Numbered from the stretch's first letter, positions 43,952-54,368 are shown. The stretch is 64,000 bases of DNA from Colwellia sp. D2M02 (GCF_018860755.1 NZ_JAHKPW010000011.1:25772-89771); one strand, 5' to 3'. The notes: generated from the sequence alone by a model not told the origin. Numbers and translations are program-made.

Positions 43952-44974
43952 ATGAACATTGCCCCTTCTGCTCCAACACTTTCTACACCGACGGTAGTTA
44001 ATCCACCGACGGAAACATTGCGTCGTGAAAATAATCGCCGAGAAGTCATTACCCAAGTTGCAAGCGCCAACCCATCGGCAGCAGAAAAAGGGGTCGCATC
44101 GGATAAAGATCGCGCCAAAACTCCCGCACAAAATAATGAACAATTCGACTTCGCTAATTTACGTAAACAAGCTGAGCTTGCTGCTGGTAAAGTCAGTGAG
44201 AAAGGCGGCGATCAAAGTGAACAGAATCCCGACGAGAAGGACCAAGAACAACAAGCAGCTGCCGCTAAGCAAGAAGACAAAAAAATTGCTGATGATATTG
44301 AGGCAGAAGCGGCAGCCGATGAAAAAGTTATTCGACAATTAGCAAGTCGAGATCAAGAAGTAAGAGCACATGAAAATGCTCATGCAAGTGTTGGCGGCGC
44401 AACAACAGGGGCTCCTTCTTATAGTTTTGATGTGGGCCCTGATGGAAAAAAGTATGCCGTAAGTGGGGAGGTTTCTGTCGACTTGTCTGTGGTTTCAGGC
44501 AACCCACAAGCTACAATTAAAAAGATGCAACAAGTACATGCTGCAGCGCTAGCACCTGCTAACCCTTCAGCACAAGATATTCGTGTTGCAGCCAATGCCA
44601 CCAAAATTATCTTAGAAGCGCAATCTGAGCTACTGAATAATCAATCTGATAGTACTAGCAATAATAATAAACAGAATGATATTAACATTGCCAATAATAC
44701 GCTTAAATCCGAATCGCAGGTAACTAATCAAAACAATGACTTTGATGAACTAATCAATCAAACATTAAACGCACAAGAAGCTGTAGCTCCAAGTCAAGCA
44801 ACTTTAAACAGCAATGCTAACAATGCTAACAATGCTAACAATGCTAACAATGCTAATATTGGTACACAAACTATCGAAGTACAACAAAGAGCACAACGTG
44901 TAGAAAGCTTTTATCACACAGTTAGCCAAGGTTATGAGCGACCAGACAGCCACCATTTCGAGCTTACCGCATAG
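43952..44974 (+). CDS. SprA-related putative metalloprotease (CJM1_0395-type)
   Basis: This 340-residue protein has a long charged, Gln/Ala-rich N-terminal region (about 20-130, likely coiled coil) and a conserved core with His140-Glu-Asn-Ala-His144, an HEXXH zinc-protease motif. The core continues as GGATTGAPSYSFDVGPDGK and YAVSGEVSVDLS, typical of the SprA-related family. A disordered Asn/Ala tail contains a tandem repeat. No signal peptide is visible. The function is unproven in the family; the HEXXH motif is the only catalytic clue. Confidence 0.78.
   Translation: MNIAPSAPTLSTPTVVNPPTETLRRENNRREVITQVASANPSAAEKGVASDKDRAKTPAQNNEQFDFANLRKQAELAAGKVSEKGGDQSEQNPDEKDQEQQAAAAKQEDKKIADDIEAEAAADEKVIRQLASRDQEVRAHENAHASVGGATTGAPSYSFDVGPDGKKYAVSGEVSVDLSVVSGNPQATIKKMQQVHAAALAPANPSAQDIRVAANATKIILEAQSELLNNQSDSTSNNNKQNDINIANNTLKSESQVTNQNNDFDELINQTLNAQEAVAPSQATLNSNANNANNANNANNANIGTQTIEVQQRAQRVESFYHTVSQGYERPDSHHFELTA
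44813..44857 (+). repeat. Coding minisatellite, 9-bp unit x5
   Basis: The unit AATGCTAAC occurs four times exactly and a fifth time with one change (AATGCTAAT). It encodes Asn-Ala-Asn units in the tail of the SprA-related protein. Because the unit is a multiple of three, slippage would vary tail length without frameshift. Confidence 0.95.
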
Positions 44975-44991
44975 CTTAAGTGATTAAAGAC

Positions 44992-45666
44992 TTAAGCTGT
45001 AACTACTTCTTCTACTGCTATAGTAGCTTCTTGATAGCGTTTTTGATAAATATCGCGTGCTGTCATTAGATCATCAAGCGCATGTGATTGGGTATAAGGA
45101 CGTAGAATAACCAAAATTTTCAAAACACCTTGGTAAAATACAGAATCATTAACTTCATTCACTATGGTTTGTGTTTGATGAAAGCTGACCCAAAAGGTAT
45201 TAATTAAACGTAATATACTGACAATATCCACTAACTCCTCATCTGAAAAGTTAATAATATCTGCTGCTCGTAATGACAGTAGTAATTGACTCACTCGCTC
45301 TGAAATAGACTGTTGTACTTCAACATACTTTTCACGTAAACATGGATTTTTATCTAACAAAACCGGTAAGTTACTATAAAAAAATCTAAACTTCATAGTT
45401 GTTTGAAAAACAGAGTCCATATACAAAATCAATGAATCGAGAGGTTTTACTTCTGCAGACACTGTTGGCAATGTTTCAAGTAATAAGCTACGTGCGTATT
45501 CTTCATAAATAGACAAAATAATGTCTTCTTTATTACGAAAATGATAATACAAATTGCCAGGACTAATCGCTAAGTGCGCTGCGATATGGTTAGTGGTAAC
45601 ATTTCGCTCTCCCTGCTCATTAAATAATGCAATACTGGCTTGTATTATTTTATCGCGAGTCTTCAT
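44992..45666 (-). CDS. TetR-family transcriptional regulator
   Basis: This 224-residue protein has a typical N-terminal helix-turn-helix (RDKIIQASIALFNEQGERN to LAISPGNLYYHFRNKEDI) and a helical ligand-binding domain. The ligand and target genes are unknown. It converges with the SprA-type gene and diverges from coaD over a 242-base gap, in which it may bind. No transporter or enzyme it might control is adjacent. Confidence 0.87.
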   Translation of the reverse strand: MKTRDKIIQASIALFNEQGERNVTTNHIAAHLAISPGNLYYHFRNKEDIILSIYEEYARSLLLETLPTVSAEVKPLDSLILYMDSVFQTTMKFRFFYSNLPVLLDKNPCLREKYVEVQQSISERVSQLLLSLRAADIINFSDEELVDIVSILRLINTFWVSFHQTQTIVNEVNDSVFYQGVLKILVILRPYTQSHALDDLMTARDIYQKRYQEATIAVEEVVTA

Positions 45667-45905
45667 GCGGTTACTTCTTCTTAAATTAGATTAAAACTAA
45701 GACAATCATACTATCAAAATTCAGTTGATATAAAGTATTTTGAGTAAATACTTTAAGATTTCACCCATATTTTATGATTATTTATTCATTTTTGTTGCTT
45801 GTCGACTGAATACTAGCCAATGAATAACAGAAAGGCTTGTCAGTGGATAGCTTCCACTATTACAATAATTACTTTAAATAATAACCTCAACACAGTGAAT
45901 AATAA

Positions 45906-46379
<474 letters not shown>

Positions 46380-46410
46380 ATTATAACCCTGTTAGCCTTA
46401 ACCCTAGCAG

Positions 46411-47226
46411 TTAAGGTAACTGACAACTAGGGCAATAAACTGAGCTGCGATTAGACTGACGCACTTCAAGTAATGTTGTTTTGCAAGTGAAACATTCCTG
46501 CCCAGCTCGGCCATAAACAAGTAGCGACTGCGCGAAATAACCTGGGCGGCCATCCGCTTGGGTAAAGTCTTTTAAGGTTGTGCCGCCTTGTTTAATAGCA
46601 GCGCTTAATACTGACTTTATAATATCAGTGAGCCGATCATAGCGTTTTTCACTAATGTCACAGGCCTTTACCGTAGGTAAAATTCCCGCTTTAAACAATG
46701 CTTCGTTCGCATAAATATTGCCAACACCAACCACAACCTGATTATTCATCAAAAAGGTTTTTATTGGCACTTTGCGGTTTTTAGCCTTTTCAAAAAGGTA
46801 ACCATAATTAAAATCATCACTTAATGGCTCAGGACCTAACTTGGTAAGTAGCCCTTGCTCATCAATATGGTTTTCAAACCATAACACGGCACCAAAACGC
46901 CTTGGGTCATTCAAACGTAATGCTTTGCCGTGTGCAAAAACTAAATCAAAGTGATCATGCTTAGCAACAGCTATATCAGCCTCAATGACTCTTATCGTGC
47001 CTGACATACCTAAATGTATTAACAAAGTGCCGGTACTAAAACGTAACAGCAAATACTTCGAGCGCCTTTCAACACCTTGTACTACTTGTCCAGTAATTTT
47101 TTGCACCGACTCAGGAATAGGCCAGCGTAAACTGGCGTTACGTACAACAACCTTAGTCACTTGTTGATTAATAATATGTGGGCTGATCCCTAAACGACAT
47201 ACTTCAACTTCGGGTAATTCTGGCAT
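46411..47226 (-). CDS. mutM: MutM/Fpg, formamidopyrimidine-DNA glycosylase
   Basis: This 271-residue enzyme has the catalytic N-terminus PELPEVE (Pro2 nucleophile, Glu3), the helix-two-turn-helix region with VGVGNIYANEALF, and a C-terminal zinc finger with four cysteines (CFTCKTT and CPSCQ). It removes 8-oxoguanine and cuts the abasic site. It lies downstream of rpmG with one small gene between. Confidence 0.97.
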   Translation of the reverse strand: MPELPEVEVCRLGISPHIINQQVTKVVVRNASLRWPIPESVQKITGQVVQGVERRSKYLLLRFSTGTLLIHLGMSGTIRVIEADIAVAKHDHFDLVFAHGKALRLNDPRRFGAVLWFENHIDEQGLLTKLGPEPLSDDFNYGYLFEKAKNRKVPIKTFLMNNQVVVGVGNIYANEALFKAGILPTVKACDISEKRYDRLTDIIKSVLSAAIKQGGTTLKDFTQADGRPGYFAQSLLVYGRAGQECFTCKTTLLEVRQSNRSSVYCPSCQLP

Positions 47227-47241
47227 TTTATATAGGCTCGA

Positions 47242-47736
47242 TTAATAGGGTAATAATTGTTTGGTTAAGGCAACAGGGAAAGCTAACCAAAGGTTGTCAG
47301 TTTGTTTATATACTAATAGTTGGTCATTTAAGGGATATACCATAAAATTTTGATGTTGCGCGCCACCCGCTGTGGCAATATTTACTTTAATCGCTAATTG
47401 CTCATCAATAATAATATTGTCGGCCTGTATTAAACCTTCACTTTGCTGCCAAGCCAAAATAATTTGCTCTACCTGCTGGTCGCTAAAGCTTAAAATAACG
47501 CCTTTAGTAGTCACTTGCCAGCCTAAGCCCGCGCGCTCAAAAATAACCTGTGTATTATTGGGGAAATGCATTGATAGCGTTAAAATCACACTTTGAGCAG
47601 GTAAAATTGTTGCTTGGGCACTCTCTTTTTCATCATCGTTAGGGAAGAGTTTATTATTAGTGGTGTTAATTAATAGAATAAATAACATCACAGAAAAAAT
47701 AATGACGTTATTCCAGCCTGTGCGTGAGAGTTTCAT
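47242..47736 (-). CDS. Small membrane-anchored protein of unknown function
   Basis: This 164-residue protein has one N-terminal helix (about 8-24) and a periplasmic domain rich in beta strands. No family motif is recognised. The start at 47736 follows GGGGA by about eight bases; a longer frame up to 47838 would run through the ribosomal-operon terminator and is rejected. It ends 15 bases before mutM starts, so the two may be co-transcribed. Confidence 0.6.
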   Translation of the reverse strand: MKLSRTGWNNVIIFSVMLFILLINTTNNKLFPNDDEKESAQATILPAQSVILTLSMHFPNNTQVIFERAGLGWQVTTKGVILSFSDQQVEQIILAWQQSEGLIQADNIIIDEQLAIKVNIATAGGAQHQNFMVYPLNDQLLVYKQTDNLWLAFPVALTKQLLPY

Positions 47737-47794
47737 AGCATATTCCCCAAAAGATAATATATCTATAATACTGAAGTTTATCTCAAATAGCGCG

Positions 47795-47827
47795 CATAAA
47801 AAAACCCGGTAAAACCGGGTTTTTTTA
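47795..47827 (-). terminator. Rho-independent terminator of the rpmB-rpmG operon
   Basis: AAACCCGGT and ACCGGGTTT pair around a short AA-rich loop, flanked by A and T runs on both sides, so it can stop transcription in either direction. It lies just after the rpmG stop. Confidence 0.9.
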
Positions 47828-47843
47828 ATTGAAACCAAATTAA

Positions 47844-47999
47844 TTACTTAATTTTAGCTTCTTTATAGATTACGTGCTTGCGAATGGTTGGATCAAATTT
47901 TTTGATTTCCATTTTTTCAGGCATAGTCTTTTTATTCTTATCAGTAGTATAAAAATGACCAGTACCAGCACTAGAAACTAAACGAATTTTATCGCGCAT
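47844..47999 (-). CDS. rpmG: 50S ribosomal protein L33
   Basis: This 51-residue basic protein translates as [18 protein letters not shown] and so on, ending VIYKEAKIK, a near match to E. coli L33. It lacks the CXXC zinc pairs, like the E. coli form. It lies 24 bases downstream of rpmB, the standard order, with AAGGAAAT as ribosome-binding site. Confidence 0.97.
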   Translation of the reverse strand: MRDKIRLVSSAGTGHFYTTDKNKKTMPEKMEIKKFDPTIRKHVIYKEAKIK

Positions 48000-48023
48000 A
48001 ATAATTTCCTTAGAATAAAGTTA

Positions 48024-48260
48024 TTAAACTTTTTCGCCACGGGCACGGATGTCAGCTAATACTACATCAATACCTTTTTTATCGATAATACGCATTCCTT
48101 TCGGAGTTAAACGTAATTTAACGAAACGATTTTCGCTCTCAACCCAAAAACGGTGAGATTGAAGGTTAGGTAAAAAACGACGACGAGTCGCGTTTCTTGC
48201 GTGAGAACGGTTGTTCCCTACGACTGGTTTCTTGCCTGTAACTTGGCAAACTTTAGACAT
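48024..48260 (-). CDS. rpmB: 50S ribosomal protein L28
   Basis: This 78-residue protein starts [17 protein letters not shown], the L28 signature, and ends in DIRARGEKV. An ATG three codons upstream exists, but 48260 gives the E. coli-like length. It is the first gene of the two-gene ribosomal operon. Confidence 0.97.
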   Translation of the reverse strand: MSKVCQVTGKKPVVGNNRSHARNATRRRFLPNLQSHRFWVESENRFVKLRLTPKGMRIIDKKGIDVVLADIRARGEKV

Positions 48261-48523
48261 GTGAGTCACTCCAAATATTAATTTCAGCTCGAGCTATATT
48301 TTCCCCAAGACCGTCGCCTTAGGATCCTGAAAAAGGTGGCATATTATAGAGAAACTAATTAATTAATGCTAGCCTTAATGACAAATTAGTGAATTAATAA
48401 ACTTTCATTAGTATAATTAATTACTTAGCTAGGTATTGCGATCTAAAAAAAAGCTGCAGCACACTTTTTTCGTATGAAATTTGTCTCGTTCAAGGATAAA
48501 AAGACAGCAAAAAGAAAGCTTAT
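48261..48523. other. Intergenic region upstream of rpmB
   Basis: These 263 AT-rich bases should include the rpmB promoter (minus strand) and the end of the ribbon-helix-helix gene's transcript. I see no gene or clear hairpin terminator in it. Confidence 0.4.
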
Positions 48524-48946
48524 TTAGCTGATTTTCGATTGGAGAAGTTTTGTTAATTGCTCATTCTGTTCTTTATTGCATAGTTCATCAATAAGAATAC
48601 GCAAAATATGTGATTTGGCGAGATCTGTGCCTTTTGATAGCTCATGTAATTGAGCAATAGCGTCTTCACTTAAGGTAAATGTCGCACGGCGAAAGCGTTT
48701 TTCGAGTTTAGCTTCTTCCTGCTTAGCAAGTTTATGTTCAGCCTCTGTCATTTCAACATAACGCTTTGCTTCATTAATAGCTTCTTGCAGGCTTTGTTTT
48801 CGAGGCGCTTCCTGCTGATGCAGTTCACTGACTATTTTTGGCGCCCCTTTCGCATAATCTTCAGCGTCAGCAATAAACTCATCAATAGTAAAGTTCTGCT
48901 TCTTAACTTTCGTATTTTTACCTTTTTTAAGATCAGTTAAACTCAT
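48524..48946 (-). CDS. Ribbon-helix-helix-type partner of ParA
   Basis: This 140-residue charged protein has a helical, probably coiled-coil middle (about 45-85) and a C-terminal segment RRATFTLSEDAIAQLHELSKG, continuing into a helix before ELCNKE, which reads as a ribbon-helix-helix DNA-binding domain. It overlaps the ParA-like gene by 14 bases. The pair is laid out like a partition module, with this protein as the centromere-binding or ATPase-stimulating partner. It has no ParB nuclease-like domain. Confidence 0.7.
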   Translation of the reverse strand: MSLTDLKKGKNTKVKKQNFTIDEFIADAEDYAKGAPKIVSELHQQEAPRKQSLQEAINEAKRYVEMTEAEHKLAKQEEAKLEKRFRRATFTLSEDAIAQLHELSKGTDLAKSHILRILIDELCNKEQNEQLTKLLQSKIS

Positions 48947-49601
48947 GGGAATTATCCGGCTCCATAGCTAATAACTCTTCTGCGATAGCCACCATTTCTT
49001 GTGCTGCTTTACCTGTTGGGTCGATTTCAATAACCGACGAGCCTTGTTCTTCACTGTCATCATAGATGTTACGACTGTATGTAACGGCATTCAATACATT
49101 AATGCCGTATGAACTACATACTTCTTTTGCTTCGAGAATGCGACCAGCTTGATTAGGTAATGCTGGACACTGAGTAATAACAAAAGATGCCATCATTTTG
49201 GGGTTAACCATTTTACAAGTGCTAAGCATATCTTCCATGTGGGGCACTGTTTTCAAGTCACGTCTTTTAGGTCGCAATGGAATAATGACATGATCTGCAA
49301 CTGACATTGCCGCTCGTAACGCTAAATTATCCTGACCACCACAATCTACAATCACATAATCATAGTGCTGAACTAGACTGAGTAAGTCGTTACGAATTTT
49401 TCCGTAAAGTTGAATACAGTTAATGGCCGGCAAAGAGGGATCACCGTTACGTGCTTGTATCCAATCGGAAGTGGTTCGTTGTGGGTCACAATCAACCATA
49501 AGTACAATCGCTTTTTTATTTCGAGCAAAGTATACGGCTAAGTTTTGTGCTAAGCAGCTTTTACCACTGCCCCCTTTTTCACCACCCACAAGTATCATCA
49601 T
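48933..49601 (-). CDS. ParA/Soj-like ATPase (orphan chromosomal)
   Basis: This 222-residue P-loop ATPase has a deviant Walker A motif KGGSGKS at residues 9-15, DCDPQRT as Walker A' and VIVDCGGQDN as the switch region. It would form ATP-dependent dimers on DNA or membrane to position a cargo. It is shorter than chromosomal ParA, and no parS or replication genes are near. A plasmid-like or MipZ/ParC-like positioning role is possible. With its RHH partner it sits between ribosomal and repair genes. Confidence 0.83.
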   Translation of the reverse strand: MMILVGGEKGGSGKSCLAQNLAVYFARNKKAIVLMVDCDPQRTTSDWIQARNGDPSLPAINCIQLYGKIRNDLLSLVQHYDYVIVDCGGQDNLALRAAMSVADHVIIPLRPKRRDLKTVPHMEDMLSTCKMVNPKMMASFVITQCPALPNQAGRILEAKEVCSSYGINVLNAVTYSRNIYDDSEEQGSSVIEIDPTGKAAQEMVAIAEELLAMEPDNSHEFN

Positions 49602-49696
49602 TTCACTACCATCCTTAACCGAGATTGATTGTTGCTAACCTATTAATTGTAGTTCAATATCTAAAAACTGCGCTAAGACCGCTTTTTAATTAACTT

Positions 49697-49999
49697 TTAC
49701 TCCAAGATCAGTGCAATGTTAAACCAACCACTATCTTGTTTAGTACAACGCAGCACTTTGCCTCGTAACTTTTGACTGTTTGCACTGGCAGACTTGAAGA
49801 CAACAGTAACTGGCGTTGCAACGGGTAATGCTTCATCACAATCCAATTTAAGACCGCCTCGAGAAAAATCTAAACAGGCAATTTTTTTCACTCGCTCAAC
49901 ATTATTTTCATCAAGCCAAGTAATATCAACTAACTCTTTTTCCATATCTAGTCGAAACGAACCACGGCGCTCAACCTCGTCATTACTACTGTCGGTCAT
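49697..49999 (-). CDS. Stand-alone PilZ domain protein (c-di-GMP receptor)
   Basis: This 100-residue single PilZ domain has Arg11-Arg12-Gly-Ser-Phe-Arg16 as the RXXXR-type binding motif and DFSRGG at 44-49 as the (D/N)XSXXG motif. Both c-di-GMP-binding motifs are intact. It probably controls a partner by binding it in a c-di-GMP-dependent way. It is 95 bases upstream of the ParA-like gene on the same strand. Confidence 0.87.
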   Translation of the reverse strand: MTDSSNDEVERRGSFRLDMEKELVDITWLDENNVERVKKIACLDFSRGGLKLDCDEALPVATPVTVVFKSASANSQKLRGKVLRCTKQDSGWFNIALILE

Positions 50000-50148
50000 A
50001 AGTGTTCCTTATTAGGGTTGCACAATGTGTCTAATTTTGGAGATTAAACCTAAACGATCTCTATTTATAAAACTTTCAATACTGAAATAACCTCAATATT
50101 AAAAGTAATTGTTTTTAGTTGATTTATCAAATTTTCAATCACTGGCTT

Positions 50149-50856
50149 TTAGTTCAACTCACCATGTTCAGCAAAGGAGTAACATTGAGGCCCTGCAACA
50201 ATAATATGATCGAGTACTCTAATATCTAACAGCGCTAATGCTTGTATTAATCTACTTGTTAACAGCTTATCTGCTTGGCTAGCTTCTGCAATGCCAGAAG
50301 GGTGATTATGCGTTAATATAACCGCTGCCGCATGATGCTTTAATGCTTGCTCAACCACTACCCTTGGATAAACTGCTGCGGCATCTATGGTGCCAAAAAA
50401 TAAACGTTCAAATTTTAAAACCTGATGTTGATTATCTAAAAACAAGACCGCAAAAACTTCTCGACTCTCATGACGTAATTCACTCAATAAATAATCTCGC
50501 GTTGCTTGTGATGACGTCAATTGTTGTCCTTGCTGAATTAGCTGCTCAGCTAAATAACGTTTCGACATTTCTAAGCAAGCTTGCAGTTGTACATATTTTG
50601 CCGTCCCTAAACCATGATGCTGGCAAAACTCGTCATGACTCGCCTGATAAATAGCGCCTATGCCGCCAAAATTTATTAGCAGCTGTCGTGATAAGTCGAC
50701 CACGTTACAACCTTGTACTCCCGTGCGTAAAAAAATAGCCAACAGCTCCGCATCACTAAGACTTGCTGATCCTAAGTGTAATAACTTTTCTCGCGGACGT
50801 TCTAGTTCAGGCCAGTTTTTAACAACATGAGTTGATAATATTTGTTCTTCTTTCAT
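50149..50856 (-). CDS. radC: RadC-family JAB/MPN domain protein
   Basis: This 235-residue protein has an N-terminal helix-hairpin-helix-like region ([27 protein letters not shown]) and a C-terminal MPN+/JAMM metalloprotein core with THNHPSG. It was long linked to DNA repair, but the true activity is uncertain. It is divergent from coaBC, the conserved order in gammaproteobacteria. Confidence 0.94.
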   Translation of the reverse strand: MKEEQILSTHVVKNWPELERPREKLLHLGSASLSDAELLAIFLRTGVQGCNVVDLSRQLLINFGGIGAIYQASHDEFCQHHGLGTAKYVQLQACLEMSKRYLAEQLIQQGQQLTSSQATRDYLLSELRHESREVFAVLFLDNQHQVLKFERLFFGTIDAAAVYPRVVVEQALKHHAAAVILTHNHPSGIAEASQADKLLTSRLIQALALLDIRVLDHIIVAGPQCYSFAEHGELN

Positions 50857-50991
50857 GTAGGCTTCCTTGCTTTACATTAACAGCTATTCTCCATTGATCT
50901 TTAGTGAGCTATTTAGCCGTAATTATTTTTAAATAAACGAATAAATGTTATCTTAAGGCTATTATTAGCTTTATTTTAAGATTAGCAGCTT

Positions 50992-52200
50992 ATGCAAATT
51001 CTTCAGGACAAAAAAATAGTTTTAGGTGTTACTGGTGGTATTGCCGCATACAAAACCCCTGAATTAGTGCGTCGTTTGAAAGAACAAGGTGCCGATGTAC
51101 GCGTGGTTATGACTGAAGGAGCTAAAGCCTTTATAACCCCCCTTACCTTACAAGCCGTTTCAGCAAATCATGTTTCAGATAGCTTACTCGACAGCCAAGC
51201 TGAACTGGCAATGGGTCATATTGAGCTCGCAAAATGGGCCGACCTCATCATAATAGCACCAGCCACTGCCGATATTATTGCTCGCGTTACCGCTGGTATG
51301 GCAAACGATTTACTTTCAACCTTATGTTTAGCGACAAGTGCGCCTATTGCCATTGCTCCAGCCATGAATCAACAAATGTGGCACGCCGCTGCAACGCAAA
51401 GCAATATCGAGACATTAACCGCGCGTGGTTGTTATATTTGGGGTCCAGGCTCTGGCGAACAAGCTTGTGGCGATGTTGGTTTAGGCCGTATGTTAGATGT
51501 AGATGATTTAGTGACCCTAAGTAGTGATTTTTTTGCTGAAAAATATTTACAAGGGCAACACTGGGTTGTTACTGCTGGACCAACACGTGAAGCAATTGAT
51601 CCCGTACGTTACATATCTAATCACAGCTCTGGAAAAATGGGGTATGCCATTGCACATGCGGCATTACGGGCGGGTGCAAAAGTCACCTTAATATCAGGCC
51701 CTGTCACCATTAAGCCACCTGCTGGCTGTGAGCTTATTCAAGTGATTAGTGCTGAAGATATGCATCAACAAGCATTATTACATGCCAAACGATGTACTAC
51801 CTTTGTCGCTTGTGCGGCTGTTGCTGATTATCGTGTTGCTGAAATTGCCGCGGAAAAAATCAAAAAGACCACTGAAAACATGCAAATTGCGTTGGTTAAA
51901 AACCACGACATTGTTGCCGATGTTGCCCAACTAAAAAAGAAACCTTTTATGGTGGGTTTTGCTGCTGAAACACAAAATGTTGAACAATATGCCCGCGGTA
52001 AATTAATGCGAAAAAATTTAGATTTAATTGCAGCTAATGATGTCGCCAAGGCTCGACAAGGGTTCAATAGTGACGATAATGCCTTAACATTATTTAGCGC
52101 AATTGATAAAACCGAGCTTCCTTTAACCAGTAAACAAAATATAGCCAAACAGCTGGTATCTCTGATTAATCAGCATTATCAAGCTAAGCACGCACAATAA
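50992..52200 (+). CDS. coaBC: CoaBC, phosphopantothenoylcysteine synthase/decarboxylase
   Basis: This 402-residue bifunctional enzyme has an N-terminal FMN-dependent decarboxylase ([23 protein letters not shown], and Cys159 in [12 protein letters not shown]) and a C-terminal synthetase ([27 protein letters not shown]). Two successive steps of coenzyme A synthesis are thus in one protein. It is followed directly by slmA; the dut gene usual at this place is missing. Confidence 0.97.
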   Translation: MQILQDKKIVLGVTGGIAAYKTPELVRRLKEQGADVRVVMTEGAKAFITPLTLQAVSANHVSDSLLDSQAELAMGHIELAKWADLIIIAPATADIIARVTAGMANDLLSTLCLATSAPIAIAPAMNQQMWHAAATQSNIETLTARGCYIWGPGSGEQACGDVGLGRMLDVDDLVTLSSDFFAEKYLQGQHWVVTAGPTREAIDPVRYISNHSSGKMGYAIAHAALRAGAKVTLISGPVTIKPPAGCELIQVISAEDMHQQALLHAKRCTTFVACAAVADYRVAEIAAEKIKKTTENMQIALVKNHDIVADVAQLKKKPFMVGFAAETQNVEQYARGKLMRKNLDLIAANDVAKARQGFNSDDNALTLFSAIDKTELPLTSKQNIAKQLVSLINQHYQAKHAQ

Positions 52201-52261
52201 TAAATACTCGTAAGCATGTCACAATTTAACGGATTTAATAATAACAAAAGAGAATATTTTT

Positions 52262-52858
52262 ATGGTCGCCACACAAACTAAAAAAGCAAAGCCAAACCGT
52301 AAGCAGCAAATATTAGAATGCCTCGCGTTAATGTTACAAAGCTCACCAGGAGAGCGTATTACCACCGCCAAACTGGCTGCCGAAGTGGGCGTATCGGAAG
52401 CGGCTCTTTATCGTCATTTTCCTTCAAAAGCGCGAATGTTTGAGGGGTTAATCGACTTTATTGAAGAGTCCATATTCTCACGTATCAATCTTATTTTAGC
52501 CGACCACAAAGAAGCATTAGTACGCTGTCACCACATTTTACACGTATTACTTGTGTTTTCTGAACGTAACCCTGGTATTTGTCGCATTTTATCAGGCGAT
52601 GCTTTAATGGGTGAAAACGAACGCTTACGTGGGCGTGTGCATCAATTATTTGAAAAGCTTGAATCACAATTTAAACAAGTATTGCGTGAGCGTAAGTTAC
52701 GCGAAGGGAAAACCTTTTCAATTAACGAAGCAGCATTGGCTAACTTGCTAGTGGCCTTTGCTGAAGGTAAAATTAGCCAATATGTTCGCTCTGGATTTGA
52801 GAAAAAACCGAGCAGCGACTTTAATGAGCAATGGCAATTCTTAATGGCGAGTAAATAG
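52262..52858 (+). CDS. slmA: SlmA, nucleoid occlusion factor
   Basis: This 198-residue TetR-fold protein has the same length as E. coli SlmA and closely similar segments ([20 protein letters not shown], then [12 protein letters not shown] and RINLILAD). DNA-bound SlmA blocks FtsZ ring assembly over the nucleoid. A generic TetR regulator is unlikely given the gene position after coaBC. Confidence 0.95.
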   Translation: MVATQTKKAKPNRKQQILECLALMLQSSPGERITTAKLAAEVGVSEAALYRHFPSKARMFEGLIDFIEESIFSRINLILADHKEALVRCHHILHVLLVFSERNPGICRILSGDALMGENERLRGRVHQLFEKLESQFKQVLRERKLREGKTFSINEAALANLLVAFAEGKISQYVRSGFEKKPSSDFNEQWQFLMASK

Positions 52859-52904
52859 CCCTAAATTCACACTTGTCCTGAATAAATAATACATAGGAAA
52901 CTTA

Positions 52905-54368
52905 ATGAGTACACTCTCACATTTACAACCTGCTAGCTTATGGCAACTATTCGAAAAAATTTGTAGCATTCCTCATCCATCAAAGCATGAACAACAGATC
53001 TCATTATGGATTCAAGAATGGGCAAAAGAGTTAGGCTTAACGATTAAAGAAGATGCGATTGGCAACTTGTTTATTAAAAAGCCAGCCACTTCGGGCATGG
53101 AAAATTGTAAAGGTGTTATTTTACAGGCGCACATGGACATGGTACCGCAAAAAAATAACGATACTGCACATGATTTTTTAACCGACCCGATCAAGCCTTA
53201 TGTGATTGAGTCAGGTGACTGGGTAACGGCTGAAGGTACTACATTAGGTGCCGATAACGGCGTAGGCTTAGCTTCCGCATTAGCGATTTTAGCGAGTGAC
53301 GATATCAAACATGGTCCGCTAGAAGTGTTAGTAACTATTGACGAAGAAGCAGGTATGAGTGGCGCTTTTGGTTTAGAAGCTGGCTGGTTAGATGGTGACA
53401 TTTTAATTAACACTGATTCTGAGCAAGAAGGCGAGATTTACATGGGTTGTGCTGGCGGTATCGACGGCAACGCAAGCTTCAACTTAAGCTTTGAAGAAGT
53501 GCCTAGTGACTATCAAGCTTTTAACTTATCTATATCAGGTTTGAAAGGTGGGCACTCAGGGGTTGATATTCATACTGGTCGCGCTAATGCCAACAAATTA
53601 TTGGTTCGATTTTTATTAGATGCGAGTAATGAATTTGATATTAGTTTAACTGAGCTTAACGGCGGCAGCTTACGTAACGCTATTCCTCGTGAAGCCAATG
53701 CCAGCTTTGTGGTTGCTAAAGATAAAGTAGAGCCATTAAAAGCAGCGTTAAATAATTATTTAGCCACTATTCGTCAAAACCTAGGGGCAATCGAAACCGA
53801 TATCGACATGCTATTAATTTCACCTGAAGATTTTGACCAATGTTGGACAAAAGCAACTCAAGCGGCAATTTTACGCGCACTGAATGCTTGTCCGAACGGG
53901 GTTATTCGCATGAGTGATGATATTGAAGGCATAGTAGAAACATCATTAAATTTAGGTGTTATGCGCATGCGTGGCAACAAATTTAATGCCATGGTGTTAA
54001 TACGTAGCTTACATGACGATGGACGTTTAGAAACGCAGCGTACGGTACAATCAGTATTTGAATTAGCAGGCGCAAATATAGTATTTTCTGGCGCTTACCC
54101 TGGTTGGAAACCTGATACGGATTCAGCCATTATGAATACAGTGCGCGATACTTACGAAAGCCTATTTAATAAGGTGCCTGAAGTAATGGTTATTCATGCT
54201 GGTTTAGAATGTGGCTTGTTTAAAACGGCTTACCCACATTGGGATATGGTGTCAATTGGTCCAACAATTAAGTTTCCACATTCTCCAGATGAAAAAATTG
54301 AAATTGCTACCGTTGCTCAATATTGGCAATTGTTAGTCGCTGTTTTAGGAAACATTCCGCAGAAGTAA
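52905..54368 (+). CDS. pepD: PepD, aminoacyl-histidine dipeptidase (M20)
   Basis: This 487-residue dinuclear zinc peptidase has His76-Met-Asp78 (AHMDMVP), Asp117 (GADNGVG), Glu147-Glu148 (IDEEAGM) and Asp171 (NTDSEQEGE) as metal or catalytic residues. GGHSGVDIHTGRANANK lies at the start of the lid domain. It hydrolyses Xaa-His and other dipeptides in the cytoplasm. It stands alone after slmA and is followed by a terminator. Confidence 0.95.
   Translation: MSTLSHLQPASLWQLFEKICSIPHPSKHEQQISLWIQEWAKELGLTIKEDAIGNLFIKKPATSGMENCKGVILQAHMDMVPQKNNDTAHDFLTDPIKPYVIESGDWVTAEGTTLGADNGVGLASALAILASDDIKHGPLEVLVTIDEEAGMSGAFGLEAGWLDGDILINTDSEQEGEIYMGCAGGIDGNASFNLSFEEVPSDYQAFNLSISGLKGGHSGVDIHTGRANANKLLVRFLLDASNEFDISLTELNGGSLRNAIPREANASFVVAKDKVEPLKAALNNYLATIRQNLGAIETDIDMLLISPEDFDQCWTKATQAAILRALNACPNGVIRMSDDIEGIVETSLNLGVMRMRGNKFNAMVLIRSLHDDGRLETQRTVQSVFELAGANIVFSGAYPGWKPDTDSAIMNTVRDTYESLFNKVPEVMVIHAGLECGLFKTAYPHWDMVSIGPTIKFPHSPDEKIEIATVAQYWQLLVAVLGNIPQK

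Noticed and set aside
44813..44857. Possible CRISPR-like repeat
   Set aside because: The 9-bp units are directly adjacent with no spacers and lie in frame inside a coding sequence.
47737..47838. Longer N-terminus for the small membrane protein before mutM
   Set aside because: It would be translated through the rpmBG terminator, and a good ribosome-binding site exists at 47736.
52262..52858. Generic TetR/AcrR regulator call
   Set aside because: Length, sequence segments and the position after coaBC identify SlmA.
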